Positions 53,711-63,801 of a stretch of 64,000 nucleotides of DNA are shown here, piece after piece. How positions within the stretch are numbered: the stretch's first letter is position 1; the number at the start of each line of letters is the position of its first letter. The position numbers were made by a program, and so were the translations under genes. Origin of the DNA: Niveispirillum cyanobacteriorum. GTDB taxonomy: Bacteria > Pseudomonadota > Alphaproteobacteria > Azospirillales > Azospirillaceae. The notes below the pieces were generated by a model. The model worked only from the letters and a program-made list of their open reading frames with translations. It was not told the DNA's origin and did not search any database. The stretch covers positions 428,501 through 492,500 of the forward strand of contig NZ_CP025611.1 of assembly GCF_002868735.1 (NCBI RefSeq), written 5' to 3'.

Positions 53711-53778
53711 GAGGCGTCTCCCAAGCTCAAAGGTTGATCAAACTGTTCATCAGGCTGCACGTGCAGCCAGCAGGTTAC

Positions 53779-54603
53779 TCAGGCCACGTTCGTGGCCAGT
53801 GGATCGATATGCAGATAGCCATTGTTCAAATAAATTTGAACCTGACGACGGCGGATATCCTTGCCGATATCTTCCGACACGCGGTAGAGGCCGGCGATGG
53901 ATACCAGTTCGGCATCCAGACTTTGGCAGAAAATCCGGGCATTCTGGTCACCGCTGACACCGGCCAGGGCACGACCGCGCAGCGCACCATAGACATGGAT
54001 GGAACCATCGGCCAGCAGTTCAGCACCAGGGCTGACAGAGCCGATCACCACAAGGTCACCGCCGGGCGCATAGATCTGACGGCCCGACCGCACATTCTCG
54101 GCAATGACCATCGCACTGCGTTGCGGTGCCGGTTCCGGCATCGGGGCAGGCGCCGGTGCCGGCGCGGGGTTGGGGGCGGCCTGGGCCTCCGGCTGTCCCT
54201 GGCCCTGAACATTGGCAAGACCCTGGGCCGGGCTGCGGCCCGTACCGGCCAGCGGGTCGAACAGTTCCACCTTGCCGCGCGGGGCGGCGATCAGCGCCAT
54301 GCCGCGGGCCAGAGCGGCATCTTGCTGCGGCTTGGTGCCGCCCAGGAGACCCACGGCCATCAGGCCTAGATTCTTCAGCAGCTTGCAGAAGGCATCCATG
54401 TCGAACGGCATGCCGGCGGGCAGATCGTCCAGATCCAGGACAACGCCGGCATTGCGGAAGAAATTCGGCGCCTGCGCGATCTTGCCCGACAGAACGGGGA
54501 AGAAATTCGGATTGTGGGGGTCGCTGACCTTCAGCACCATCATGGTGAAGGTGCTGCCGCGCAACTGGAATGGCGCGTCCCTGAAAGCGACCTGATTGCT
54601 CAT
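53779..54603 (-). CDS. minC: Septum site-determining protein MinC
   Basis: A protein of 274 residues from the Met at 54603 (MSNQVAFRDAPFQLRGSTFTMMVLKV). The N-terminal FtsZ-inhibiting domain spans about residues 1-110. A Pro/Ala-rich linker contains the tandem APAPAPAP stretch. The C-terminal beta-helix domain begins RSGRQIYAPGGDLVVIGSVSPGAELLADGSIHVYGALRGRALAG. It blocks FtsZ assembly away from mid-cell. The minD start is 68 bases downstream. Confidence 0.93.
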   Translation of the reverse strand: MSNQVAFRDAPFQLRGSTFTMMVLKVSDPHNPNFFPVLSGKIAQAPNFFRNAGVVLDLDDLPAGMPFDMDAFCKLLKNLGLMAVGLLGGTKPQQDAALARGMALIAAPRGKVELFDPLAGTGRSPAQGLANVQGQGQPEAQAAPNPAPAPAPAPMPEPAPQRSAMVIAENVRSGRQIYAPGGDLVVIGSVSPGAELLADGSIHVYGALRGRALAGVSGDQNARIFCQSLDAELVSIAGLYRVSEDIGKDIRRRQVQIYLNNGYLHIDPLATNVA

Positions 54604-55319
54604 ATCCGTGTCAGACCCCACCTGTCCCCGCATACGGCACAAGGGAACGGCGCGGCCCTGCCGCCCATTCCCGTCCGCATTCATATCATCCCGCCGTTCA
54701 ACCGCGTTTCGCGTGCCGACGCAAGCTTTTCGTGCGGCATATCTTGCGACAATGCGCCGATGTTCCACAATATCTATTCCGGGTGGGGCCATATGAAGGT
54801 GCCGCACCCGGCATCCCGGTTACCGTTTCCATGCCTTTTCTGCCGGATTGGGGGTATGGGATAGCCACTGTTGCAACCGTCTGCCACTCCGATGGTGCCA
54901 CGCCGTCGTTGCCAACATTCCTACTGCACCCGCGAAGCCCGACTCGGGATCGGTTCCCGAAAGGTGTATGTCACCAGATAGTGTGTGAATATTCCGTTTC
55001 ATCCGCAATGGCTGGTGACGGCTGAAAATTTATGGGGTAACGTTCCTATTGTTGATCCTAAATGGGGGTGGATCGGATACATGTTGATGGCACATTGCCC
55101 AGCAGCATCATCCCGCAGCGCAGCGGCCATGGCAGGCCGCGCGGCACCGCGAAACGCGGCACCCGGCGCACCGCCCACAGCAGCATCGACCGTCCGACGG
55201 CAAGCACACCAACCGCACCACTCGACCCGAGGGTGCGGTTTTTTGTTGCCCCGTCGCCGTCCTGCCGCGTTCCCGCTTCAACCGGACAATGTCCTTTTCC
55301 GCAAGTGAGGAGATGCCAG
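54604..55319. other. 716-base gap between minC and phoH
   Basis: The two genes are divergent and their promoters must lie here. I see no convincing gene. Frames at 54985-55308 are low-complexity and lack a good ribosome site. A clear intrinsic terminator at 55211-55244 on the plus strand implies a transcript of unknown kind that starts within the gap. A run of GC-rich direct repeats (GCGGCACC near 55141-55165) precedes it. Confidence 0.5.
55211..55244 (+). terminator. Intrinsic terminator with no annotated gene upstream
   Basis: AACCGCACC (55211-55219) pairs with GGTGCGGTT (55232-55240), followed by TTTTG. It precedes the phoH start by about 75 bases and could be an attenuator or the end of a small RNA. 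Confidence 0.7.
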
Positions 55320-56066
55320 ATGGCCAAGCGCCAGTCCAAGCCCGCGTCCAGCAGCAGTGATAACAAGGTCCAGCCGCTTTTCCCCCGCCAGTCGACGGGT
55401 TGGGACCCGTTGGGCAATGCGGGGGACGAACGGCGCGAGCAATCCTATGTCCGCACCGTCAAGCCGATGAGTGCGGGCCAGGCCCTGCTGATGCAGGCCA
55501 TCAAGGATCACAACCTGACCTTGGCACTGGGTCCCGCGGGCACCGGTAAGACCTATCTGGCCATTTCATCGGCGGTCACGGCCCTGGAAAAGGGGGAAGT
55601 GGACCGGATCGTCCTGTCCCGTCCCGCCATCGAGGCCGGCGAAAGCATCGGGTACCTGCCGGGCGACGTGAATGAGAAGATGGCGCCTTTCCTGCGCCCG
55701 CTCTATGACGCGTTGTCTGACCGGTTGGGGTCCAAGCGGCTGAAGGCCATGATGGCCGATGGTTCCATCGAAATCGCGCCTGTCGGCTATATGCGCGGAC
55801 GCACGCTGAACAACGCCTTCGTGGTGATCGACGAGGCGCAGAACTGCACCTATGCCCAGATCAAGATGCTGCTGACGCGTCTGGGCTGGCATTCCACCAT
55901 GGTCCTGACGGGTGACCCGGATCAGTCGGACCTGCTGCCCGGCGTGTCGGGACTGGCCGATATTGCCCGCCGGCTGGAGGTGGTGGAGGGGATTTCCATC
56001 GTCCGTCTGGCCGATGCCGACATCGTGCGTCACCCGCTGGTGGCCAGCATGCTGACGGTGCTGTAA
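55320..56066 (+). CDS. PhoH family ATPase
   Basis: A protein of 248 residues starting at 55320 (GAGGAG precedes). The Walker A box is GPAGTGKTYLA, then RPAIEAGESIGYLPGDVNEKMAPFLRPLYDAL. The Walker B is VVIDEAQNCTYAQIKMLLTRLGWHSTMVLTGDPDQSDL. The protein is the short PhoH form and lacks the KH-like N-terminal extension of YbeZ-type proteins. It is not beside ybeY or miaB. RNA-linked roles are inferred from the family. Confidence 0.9.
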   Translation: MAKRQSKPASSSSDNKVQPLFPRQSTGWDPLGNAGDERREQSYVRTVKPMSAGQALLMQAIKDHNLTLALGPAGTGKTYLAISSAVTALEKGEVDRIVLSRPAIEAGESIGYLPGDVNEKMAPFLRPLYDALSDRLGSKRLKAMMADGSIEIAPVGYMRGRTLNNAFVVIDEAQNCTYAQIKMLLTRLGWHSTMVLTGDPDQSDLLPGVSGLADIARRLEVVEGISIVRLADADIVRHPLVASMLTVL

Positions 56067-56090
56067 AGGGCCTTTGAGACGGGGCCGTCG

Positions 56091-56876
56091 TCAGTTCGAC
56101 ACGGCCCCTTCCTGTCCCAGATGCTCCATATAGCGGTCGGCCAGCTCCCGGCTGTCGATCTTCTGCAAGCCGCGCAGCAGGCTGGCGTGGGCCAGGGCGG
56201 CGCGGTGGCCCTTGTTGAAACAGGCATGCAACGACTGCGGCGGCCCCAAGGGCCGTTCGTTCAGCACCAGGGCCGACAATCCCTGGGCAATCTGCGCCTG
56301 GCCCACCTTGGGCTGCAGAAACGCGAACTGGCTGATTTCGACCACGGCGGCGTCGATGCGCCCGGCCTGAAGCTTGCGCAGGTTGGCGCTGTCGGTGGGC
56401 GCGCTGTCCAGCCGGATCAGCCCGCGTTTGTTAAGATCGGTGATGATGGGGCCATTATCATAGCCATCGACCACCCCGATCATCAGGCCGGAGAGGTCGT
56501 CAGGCTTTGTCCAGCGTACCGGCAATTCCTGACGCTGGGCCAGGGCGTAACGGAAATGCCCGATAGGCTTTTCCGAAAGGATGCCGCCGGCCGCATCGCA
56601 TTCGGCTTTGGTGGCCGTGAAGAAGCCAACATGGGGGCCATCCGTCTGCATTGCGGCGGCTACCGCACGCTTCCAGGGCAAGGTGGTGATGCGGAGGTCT
56701 TCACCTTGGGTGGAGAAGGCCGCACGCAGGACCGTGGTCATGGCCCCGCCCTGCGGTAAACTGCCAGAGAAGGGGGGCCATTCCAGGGTGGTGAAGGACC
56801 ATTCCTCAGCCCCTGCCACCGGCAGCGGGGCCAGGAGCAACCCGCACATCAATGCCAGTGATCGTAGCCGCCGCAT
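56091..56876 (-). CDS. Periplasmic substrate-binding protein, family 3-like
   Basis: A protein of 261 residues from the ATG at 56876 (GGAAGG precedes); a TTG six codons earlier is possible. The signal peptide ends near AGA. EEWSFTTLEWPPFSGSLPQGGAMTTVLRAAF, PWKRAVAAAM, GLMIGVVDGYDNGP and LQAGRIDAAVVE are SBP_bac_3-type features. WPPFSG resembles amino-acid or redox-signal binding proteins lacking a cognate permease. It stands alone and is convergent with phoH. Confidence 0.8.
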   Translation of the reverse strand: MRRLRSLALMCGLLLAPLPVAGAEEWSFTTLEWPPFSGSLPQGGAMTTVLRAAFSTQGEDLRITTLPWKRAVAAAMQTDGPHVGFFTATKAECDAAGGILSEKPIGHFRYALAQRQELPVRWTKPDDLSGLMIGVVDGYDNGPIITDLNKRGLIRLDSAPTDSANLRKLQAGRIDAAVVEISQFAFLQPKVGQAQIAQGLSALVLNERPLGPPQSLHACFNKGHRAALAHASLLRGLQKIDSRELADRYMEHLGQEGAVSN

Positions 56877-56982
56877 GAGCCTTCCCACATCCAAGGTACC
56901 TGCCTCTGAAACTATGGGTGACCGTGAGGCGCCGCAATATCAGCCGGTATGACCATAAGCATCAGTCCTGGTTTCCGTAACG

Positions 56983-58668
56983 TTAACCGATCCGTACACG
57001 GGCGATAAAACTCTCTACCTGCTGGCGCAGATCGTCGGCCTCCCGCGTCAATTCGCTGGCAGACGACAGGAGGTCGGTGGCGCTGCCGCTGGTGCTCTCC
57101 ACGGCTTGGCGCACGCCGCCAATATTGCCCGCGATCTCTGCGGTACCGATGGCCGCCTGCTGTACATTGCGGGCGATCTCACGCGTGGCGGCATCCTGTT
57201 CTTCCACGGCGGCGGCAATGCTGGTCGCGATCTCGTTTATCTCCGCGATGGTCCGCGTGATCTCGGTCGTTGCCGCCACGGCCCCGCCGCTAGCCTGCTG
57301 AATGGCGGCGATACGGGCGGAGATGTCTTCTGTTGCCTTGGCCGTCTGGCTGGCCAGATTTTTTACCTCCGATGCGACGACGGCAAAGCCCTTGCCAGCC
57401 TCTCCGGCGCGTGCCGCCTCAATGGTGGCGTTCAGCGCCAACAGGTTGGTCTGGCTGGCGATCTCGGCGATCAGCTTGACGACAGCCCCAATGGCATCGG
57501 CCTCTGTCGCCAGTGCCTGGATGGTGCCGTTGGTGGCCTGGGCGCGTTCGGCGGCGGCGCGCGCGATGCTGGCCGAGGTCCCGACCTGACGCGTGATCTC
57601 CCCGATGGAGGCGGTCATCTGCTCTGCCGATGCCGCTACCGTCTGCACATTGGCGCTGGTCTGGTCGGTGGCGGCGGAAACGACGCCCGTCTGGCCCCGC
57701 GCCTGTTCGGCGGATGCCGACAGGGTCACGGCGCTGTCATTCAGGTGGCTGGCGGCAGACGCGACACGGGATACGATGCCCATGACCCCAGCCTCGAAAC
57801 TGTCGGCCAGTCTCAGCATGCCTTGGCGGCGCTCCTCCTCTGCACGCTGCTCGGCTTGCTTAACGTCCTCGGCCAGCTTTTGTGCTTGTGCGGCGTTGGC
57901 CTTGAAGGTTTGCAGCGCTGTTGCCAGCCGCCCGATCTCATCCTGGCGGCCCAATCCGGGAACGACAACGGACAGGTCACCGTCCGCCACCCGCGCCATG
58001 GCCGCCGTCACGGCCTCCACGGGTCGTGCGATCGTGTAGGTGGAGATATAGAAGGCAAGACCACCCAGCAGCAGGATGCCGATACCCATCGTGGCCAGCA
58101 CCAGTAGCCGGGATTGCTGCGCATCCGCTGTCGCGGCCACGGACTCGGTATGTACCGCGTCACGAAGTTCATCGGACAATTTCAGGGCCTTGTCGCGCAA
58201 GCCATCCATAGCGGGATCAAACCGTCCGCTGACCAGGGCCAACGCGTCTGCCGGTTTGCCGGCCCGTACCACCGGCGCGATTTCCTTGAAAATCTCCTGG
58301 CTGGCCAGAAGGTCCTTCTGGATTTCCGCGATGCGTGAGGCATAGCGCGGTGCGGTCTCGCGTGTCCGGTCCAGATGGCCCGATGCCTGCCCGAAATTGC
58401 GGACACCGCGATCATGGGCTTCCTGAATGCGTTTCTCGTCGGGCATGGAGAGCAGCTTGTAGCTTTGCCGGCTGACCGCCGTCAGTTCCCGCACAGCGCG
58501 TACAACCTCCAGCGCTGCCGTCTGGTCGCCATTCAGCAATCGTGAATATTGAGCATCGGTGCTGACCAGCCGTGTAGAGGCGAACAGACCGACGCTGACG
58601 GTGAGCATTGAGAGCAGGGCAATGATGCCCAGGATTCGGGCGGAGATGGACAGGCGGCTGATATCCAT
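56983..58668 (-). CDS. Methyl-accepting chemotaxis protein (transmembrane)
   Basis: A protein of 561 residues. TM1 is at about residues 10-30 ([18 protein letters not shown]), a four-helix-type periplasmic domain spans 31-188, and TM2 lies at about 190-212. HAMP follows ([25 protein letters not shown]), then the MCP signalling domain with the hairpin tip [40 protein letters not shown]. No Cys or recognisable cofactor. No che genes are nearby; the ligand is unknown. Confidence 0.93.
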   Translation of the reverse strand: MDISRLSISARILGIIALLSMLTVSVGLFASTRLVSTDAQYSRLLNGDQTAALEVVRAVRELTAVSRQSYKLLSMPDEKRIQEAHDRGVRNFGQASGHLDRTRETAPRYASRIAEIQKDLLASQEIFKEIAPVVRAGKPADALALVSGRFDPAMDGLRDKALKLSDELRDAVHTESVAATADAQQSRLLVLATMGIGILLLGGLAFYISTYTIARPVEAVTAAMARVADGDLSVVVPGLGRQDEIGRLATALQTFKANAAQAQKLAEDVKQAEQRAEEERRQGMLRLADSFEAGVMGIVSRVASAASHLNDSAVTLSASAEQARGQTGVVSAATDQTSANVQTVAASAEQMTASIGEITRQVGTSASIARAAAERAQATNGTIQALATEADAIGAVVKLIAEIASQTNLLALNATIEAARAGEAGKGFAVVASEVKNLASQTAKATEDISARIAAIQQASGGAVAATTEITRTIAEINEIATSIAAAVEEQDAATREIARNVQQAAIGTAEIAGNIGGVRQAVESTSGSATDLLSSASELTREADDLRQQVESFIARVRIG

Positions 58669-58716
58669 ATCGTCTTCTTCTGACAGGCTTTGGTTTGGCG
58701 ACCCAGGGGGTAACCC

Positions 58717-59682
58717 TTATGAATTACCCCTATGCTTGTCTATTCCCGGCAAGCCCGCCAGAAAATTATCAATGGCCGACAGAACGGCGCTCCGGATCGG
58801 GTCCGCTTCGATCAGCAGCTCATGTTCACCCACGGGGAAGGGCACGAGGGTGCAGTTCGGCAGCCGCCGGGCCGCCCGGTCATGGGCCTGCGGGCGCACG
58901 ATGCGATCGGCGCGGGCCGAGAGGATCAGGGTGGGGACGGTGACATCCTCCAGCCGGTCCTGATCAAAATAATGCCGGATGGACGACAGCGCCCCGTGCA
59001 GCCAGCCCCAGCTGGCACCGCCCAGCGCCACAGTCGGGTCCCGCGCCATCACCGCCTGCATCAGGGCGAAGCGCTGCGGGTCGCTGGTCAGGCGGTTGCC
59101 CTTGAAGGGCAAGGGATTGGGTGCCCAGCGTGGTCCCTGGAACAGTGCATATTGCTCTGCCCGTCCGTTGCGCACGGCCCATCGGGTCAATTGCCAGGCC
59201 ATCCCGTCCGGCATCGGCGCATTGATGCCCAGCATGGGGGCGCAGGCGATGATCCCGGCAAACGGGTGGGGCCGTTCCGCCACATGGCGCATCAGGATGT
59301 GCCCACCCATCGAATGGCCCAGCCCGATCAGCGGCCCCTTTATCTGGTCCTGCCAATGCGCCAAGGCCGCATCCAGATCGTCCAGGAAGGCCGCGAAATC
59401 AACGGCATGGCCCACCATCGGGTCGGGCAGCAGGCGCGACGATCCCCCCTGGCCCCGCCAATCCATGGACAGGACATGCAGCCCGCGCCCACTCAAATCC
59501 ACAGCCAGTTCGGCATAGCGCTCTACCTGCGCCGCCCGGCCCGGCAGAACCAGTATGGTCGCGGCATCATCGGGCAGGGGCGGGCCGGACGGGCACCAGC
59601 GCGACAGGCGCAACCTTGTGCCATCGGGCAGCGACAGCATCTCATGCGCCCAAGCTCCGTTATTTTCCACGCCGCCTCTCAT
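58717..59682 (-). CDS. Alpha/beta hydrolase (lysophospholipase/monoacylglycerol lipase type)
   Basis: A protein of 321 residues. The nucleophile elbow is GLGHSMGGHILMRH. ILVLPGRAAQVERYAELAVDLSGRGLHVLSMDWRGQGGSSR is the Hydrolase_4 (S33-like) signature, with the acid in LILSARADRIVRP and the catalytic His in PVGEHELLIEAD. It is cytoplasmic with no signal peptide. Substrate is probably an acyl-glycerol, by family only. It is divergent from the MaoC gene. Confidence 0.88.
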   Translation of the reverse strand: MRGGVENNGAWAHEMLSLPDGTRLRLSRWCPSGPPLPDDAATILVLPGRAAQVERYAELAVDLSGRGLHVLSMDWRGQGGSSRLLPDPMVGHAVDFAAFLDDLDAALAHWQDQIKGPLIGLGHSMGGHILMRHVAERPHPFAGIIACAPMLGINAPMPDGMAWQLTRWAVRNGRAEQYALFQGPRWAPNPLPFKGNRLTSDPQRFALMQAVMARDPTVALGGASWGWLHGALSSIRHYFDQDRLEDVTVPTLILSARADRIVRPQAHDRAARRLPNCTLVPFPVGEHELLIEADPIRSAVLSAIDNFLAGLPGIDKHRGNS

Positions 59683-59783
59683 CCTTTCCGCCGGTTTGAC
59701 CGCCCCGCCGGGCCAAGCCTATGGTTGTGACGGCAGCTTACGGGGCAGGGGCCCCATCCGCCAAGCCTGGGAGCATCGTTACG

Positions 59784-60266
59784 ATGGATAGTATCGCCCG
59801 CCGCACCGGCCTGGACCCGGCCGACCTGACCGGCTTTTATTTCGAGGACATGTTTGTGGGCATGAAAGGCGTCTATGCCCGGACCATTACCGAAACCGAT
59901 ATCGTGATGTTCGCCGGCATTTCGGGCGATACAAACCCCATGCATCTCAACGAGGAATATGCCAGGGCGACGCCGTTCGGTGGGCGTATCGCGCATGGCA
60001 TGCTGTCTGCCTGTTTCATCACGACGGTTCTGGGCACGCGCTTGCCAGGGCCCGGCTGCATCTACATGTCCCAGAATCTGCGCTTCCGCTCGCCCGTGCG
60101 GATCGGGGAGACGGTGACGACCACCGTCACGGTGACGGGTCTGGTCCCGGAAAAGCGCCGTGCCATGCTGTCCACCATCTGTACTGTCGGGGATCGCGTC
60201 GTGATTGATGGCGAGGCCATGGTGATGGTTCCTGCCCGCCCCGCGATCAGTGAAACCACCGTCTGA
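59784..60266 (+). CDS. MaoC family (R)-specific enoyl-CoA hydratase-like protein
   Basis: About 160 residues. The hot-dog fold active-site motif is FAGISGDTNPMHLNEEYARATPFGGRIAHGMLSACFI, with Asp and His in SGDTNPMH. It may hydrate enoyl-CoA in fatty-acid or polyhydroxyalkanoate routes. I use the Met at 59784 (GGGAG upstream). A Met at 59721 would add 21 residues with no clear ribosome site. Confidence 0.85.
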   Translation: MDSIARRTGLDPADLTGFYFEDMFVGMKGVYARTITETDIVMFAGISGDTNPMHLNEEYARATPFGGRIAHGMLSACFITTVLGTRLPGPGCIYMSQNLRFRSPVRIGETVTTTVTVTGLVPEKRRAMLSTICTVGDRVVIDGEAMVMVPARPAISETTV

Positions 60267-60828
60267 ATGGCGCCGGGGGAGAGACACAAGCTCTCCCCAG
60301 AATCTGTGGATAAGTCTGTGGCTAAGGGGTCGGTAACCGCGCCGGAACATTGCGGCCTGCGGCTCTCCTGGATTTGCCTAATTTTTGGGCATGCTCATTG
60401 GTTGGATGGGGGCTTAATTTAGCCGGTGCACGGCGTGTGGGTAAAAAATCTTTTATTATCAGTGTGTTGAGTGAGGATTTGGGAAATGTTCACGGATTTC
60501 CGGAACGGAAAAGCGGAAGGGCCATATGCCCGTCGTTATGCGACACATGCATGCATTAACCGATGCCGGATCGCAAAACAGGGGGGCGACAAGCCTTGAA
60601 CCGGCACCAATGTGCGGTGGACAAATATTCGCGGCAAGGATTGCTGGATGTTCGTTGTGTGAACTTTGACCATCCGCTGTTGATGGGTGCAGCGGCAGAA
60701 GTTATGGCCGGGTGAAGTCTTTGCAGGCGGTCCAGAACCCCACATACTGCCCCTGAATGATTGCGGCCCCTGCGTTCCGGGCTGGTGCTGCCACCAGGGA
60801 TCGCAGGGGCCGGTGATCGTGCGGCGGA
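60267..60828. other. 562-base gap with DnaA-box-like nonamers and hairpins
   Basis: No convincing gene. Contents seen: a GGGGAGAG...CTCTCCCC hairpin at 60276-60298 after the MaoC stop, three TGTGG[A/C/G]TAA nonamers at 60305, 60317 and 60436, an A+T-rich patch at 60443-60460, a direct ATGCATGCAT palindrome near 60547, and a GGCCCCTGCG...CGCAGGGGCC stem at 60765-60811 that may end the minus-strand MCP. Confidence 0.55.
60305..60444. promoter_or_regulatory. Cluster of DnaA-box-like sites
   Basis: TGTGGATAA at 60305-60313 is the exact complement of the TTATCCACA DnaA box. TGTGGCTAA at 60317-60325 and TGTGGGTAA at 60436-60444 each differ by one base, all in the same orientation. An A+T-rich run follows the last. 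This may be a DnaA-binding locus; no oriC-typical genes (dnaA, hemE, parAB) are near. Confidence 0.4.
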
Positions 60829-61902
60829 TCAGGCGGCGCGGATGTCGGCCAGGAACTGTTCGACGCGTGCGCGCAGATGCTCTGCCTGCTGTGACAGTTC
60901 CTTGGCAGCCCCAAGCACCTGGGTGGCGGATGCACCGGTCTGTGCAGCGGCTTCGGTCACCTGGGAGACATTGGCCGACACTTCCTGGGTGCCGGTCGCG
61001 GCCTGGGTGACGTTGCGGCTGATTTCGGAGGTTGAAGCCCCCTGCTGTTCCATGGCGGCGGCGATGGAGGCGCCGATCTCTGACACGGACTGGATGGTGG
61101 TACCGATGGAGCGGATGGCAGAGACGGAACTGTCGGTCGCCTGTTGCACCGACGATACCTGTGCCGCGATCTCCTCCGTCGCCTTGGCCGTCTGGTTGGC
61201 CAGGGCCTTCACTTCCGATGCGACCACGGCAAAGCCCTTGCCGGCCTCTCCGGCCCGTGCCGCCTCGATGGTGGCGTTGAGCGCAAGCAGGTTGGTCTGG
61301 CCGGCAATGTCCTGGATCAACTGCACCACGGCCCCGATCTTGCCCGCTGCCTCGGCCAGACCCGCGACGGTATTGTCGGTCTGGCGGACCTCGGTAAAGG
61401 CGCGGTCGGAGATGGTTTTGGAGCGGTTGACCTGGGTATTGATCTCGGTGATGGAGGCGGCCATTTCCTCCGCAGCGGCGGCCACCGTCTGGACATTGGC
61501 GGTCGTCTGCTCGGCGGCAGCGGCGGCGGCGGCGGCCTGCCGGTTGGTTTCCTCGGCAATGGCGCTCATGCTTTGCGCGGTGGCGTCCAGTTCGGTGGCG
61601 GCGGAGCTGACGGTGCGCAGAACCGCGGAGGATTGCTCATCGAAGGCCTTGATCAGGTCATTGACGCGGGCGGCACGGGCCTCCTTGGCGGCCTGTTCCT
61701 GTTTCTGCACCTCGGCCAGACGGTCAGCCTCGATCAAGCCATCCTTGAACACCTGCACCGCGCGGGCCATGTCGCCGATCTCATCCCCCCGGTCGCCGCC
61801 TTCAACGGCCACTGTCAGCTCATGCTTGGCCAGACGGTTCATCGTGTCGGTCATGCCGCGCACTGGCTTCACGACGCCGCTAATCAGTGACCAGCCGGCG
61901 GC
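60829..61902. repeat. 1.07-kb direct repeat, copy 1 (MCP signalling half)
   Basis: This stretch and 62728-63801 line up at a constant offset of 1899 bases with no gaps. They encode MCP regions that differ at only two residues (N/H and S/N) over about 330, plus the divergent ends. It reflects a recent tandem duplication or gene conversion. Confidence 0.9.
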
Positions 61903-62511
61903 CAATGCCAGTGCCGTAGCCAGGGCCAGGACCACTGCCGTGATGATCAACGACATGCGAGTGGTCGTCTGCAGATCACCAACGAGTTGGGCCGCAGCAT
62001 CCTCGTTCAACTTGATCAGTTTGTTGATATCTTCCTGAAACTTGTAAAACAGCGGCGTCTGCTGATCACGCATCATTGCACTGGCTTCCTCAGACTTGTT
62101 TTGCCTGGACAGTGCATGGACAGATTTCCAGTTAGCCATATAGGCAGCCCATTTCGACATCGCGCTGTCGTAGATGTCCTTTTCATCTTTGGAGCTTATC
62201 AATTGCTCATAGTTTTTCCGGGATTGTTCGAATTCCTTCTGCGCACCTTCCATCCGCCCCTCAAGGTAATCCATTTCCTTTTCATTCAGGGCCAGTACGT
62301 GCTGGTATTGATTGACCCTGGTTCGCAGTGCGGACGTGAAGATATCCTCGATTTCCTTGATCGAAGGCAGCGCATTCGTTCCGATGACGGTGCCGTTATT
62401 TGCCACGCTATTCATACGGTTCAGGGATAGAAGGCCCAGCATCAGCGTCAGGGCCAGGACAATTCCAAAGGCCGCCATGACGCGTGTGCGAATGGAGATA
62501 TTACTGAACAT
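60829..62511 (-). CDS. Methyl-accepting chemotaxis protein, duplicated pair member 1
   Basis: A protein of 560 residues from the Met at 62511 (GGAGG precedes). TM1 is at about 12-32, a four-helix-bundle sensor ([38 protein letters not shown]) lies outside, and TM2 is at about 183-206. HAMP ([24 protein letters not shown]) and the signalling domain with [42 protein letters not shown] follow, ending in a C-terminal [10 protein letters not shown]. The signalling half is almost identical to that of the next MCP; the sensor is different. Confidence 0.93.
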   Translation of the reverse strand: MFSNISIRTRVMAAFGIVLALTLMLGLLSLNRMNSVANNGTVIGTNALPSIKEIEDIFTSALRTRVNQYQHVLALNEKEMDYLEGRMEGAQKEFEQSRKNYEQLISSKDEKDIYDSAMSKWAAYMANWKSVHALSRQNKSEEASAMMRDQQTPLFYKFQEDINKLIKLNEDAAAQLVGDLQTTTRMSLIITAVVLALATALALAAGWSLISGVVKPVRGMTDTMNRLAKHELTVAVEGGDRGDEIGDMARAVQVFKDGLIEADRLAEVQKQEQAAKEARAARVNDLIKAFDEQSSAVLRTVSSAATELDATAQSMSAIAEETNRQAAAAAAAAEQTTANVQTVAAAAEEMAASITEINTQVNRSKTISDRAFTEVRQTDNTVAGLAEAAGKIGAVVQLIQDIAGQTNLLALNATIEAARAGEAGKGFAVVASEVKALANQTAKATEEIAAQVSSVQQATDSSVSAIRSIGTTIQSVSEIGASIAAAMEQQGASTSEISRNVTQAATGTQEVSANVSQVTEAAAQTGASATQVLGAAKELSQQAEHLRARVEQFLADIRAA

Positions 62512-62669
62512 ATTCCCTCCTAAAGGACCCGCCACTCTAAAAGAACTATACCAAATGTCATATGCCTGTATGTCGCGCTGAACAATCTATGCGTTAGGAT
62601 AGTAATTAAGGTTACGAAATACCGGTGGTGCGGGAGGGGCGTCTGTTCCTGCGTCTTCCGGGCAAAGAA

Positions 62670-62699
62670 AAGGCCCGCCCCCATGAAGGGGCGGGCCTT
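62670..62699 (-). terminator. Intrinsic terminator of MCP pair member 2
   Basis: AAGGCCCGCCCC and GGGGCGGGCCTT pair with a 6-base loop. On the minus strand TTTTCTTT follows, giving a terminator 28 bases beyond the stop at 62728. Confidence 0.8.
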
Positions 62700-62727
62700 G
62701 TCGGAAACAGATTTCAGGGCTTTATGA

Positions 62728-63801
62728 TCAGGCGGCGCGGATGTCGGCCAGGAACTGTTCGACGCGTGCGCGCAGATGCTCTGCCTGCTGTGACAGTTCC
62801 TTGGCCGCCCCCAGCACCTGGGTGGCGGATGCCCCGGTCTGTGCAGCGGCTTCGGTCACCTGGCTGACATTGGCCGACACTTCCTGGGTGCCGGTTGCGG
62901 CCTGGGTGACATTGCGGCTGATCTCGGAGGTTGAAGCCCCCTGCTGTTCCATGGCGGCGGCGATGGAGGCACCAATCTCCGACACGGACTGGATGGTGGT
63001 GCCGATGGAGCGGATGGCGGAGACGGAACTGTCGGTCGCCTGCTGCACCGAATTGACCTGTGCCGCGATCTCCTCCGTTGCCTTGGCCGTCTGGTTGGCC
63101 AGGGCCTTCACTTCCGATGCGACCACGGCAAAGCCCTTGCCGGCCTCTCCGGCCCGTGCCGCCTCGATGGTGGCGTTGAGCGCCAGCAGGTTGGTCTGGC
63201 CGGCAATATCCTGGATCAGCTGCACCACGGCGCCGATCTTGCCCGCCGCCTCGGCCAGACCCGCGACGGTATGGTCAGTCTGGCGAACCTCGGTGAAGGC
63301 GCGGTCGGAAATGGTCTTGGAGCGGTTGACCTGGGTATTGATCTCGGTGATGGAGGCGGCCATTTCCTCCGCAGCGGCGGCGACCGTCTGGACATTGGCG
63401 GTCGTCTGCTCGGCAGCGGCGGCAGCGGCAGCAGCCTGCCGGTTGGTTTCCTCGGCAATGGCGCTCATGCTTTGCGCGGTGGCGTCCAGTTCGGTGGCGG
63501 CGGAACTGACGGTGCGCAGGACCGCGGAGGATTGCTCATCGAAGGCCTTGATCAGGTCATTGACGCGGGCCGCACGGGCCTCCTTGGCGGCCTGTTCCTG
63601 TTTCTGCACCTCGGCCAGACGGTCAGCCTCGATCAAGCCATCCTTGAACACCTGCACCGCGCGGGCCATGTCGCCGATCTCGTCACCCCGGTCGCCGCCT
63701 TCAACGGCCACTGTCAGCTCATGCTTGGCCAGACGGTTCATCGTGTCGGTCATGCTGCGCACCGGCTTTACAACACCGCTAATCAGTGACCAGCCGGCGG
63801 C
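62728..63801. repeat. 1.07-kb direct repeat, copy 2 (MCP signalling half)
   Basis: Partner of 60829-61902 at an offset of exactly 1899 bases. Silent changes are scattered along the copy, but there are no indels. Confidence 0.9.

Noticed and set aside
55038-55060. GTTC followed by a GATC-containing spacer as a possible LexA box
   Set aside because: The second half is TGAT, not GTTC, at the required N7 spacing, so the box is incomplete.
54985-55308. 107-codon frame upstream of phoH
   Set aside because: It lacks a good ribosome site and turns into Ala/Arg/Pro-rich noise through a terminator hairpin. It was kept only as a note within the gap.
60350-60559. 69-codon frame in the maoC-MCP gap
   Set aside because: It has no ribosome site and runs over the DnaA-box-like region. 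The product shows no domain.
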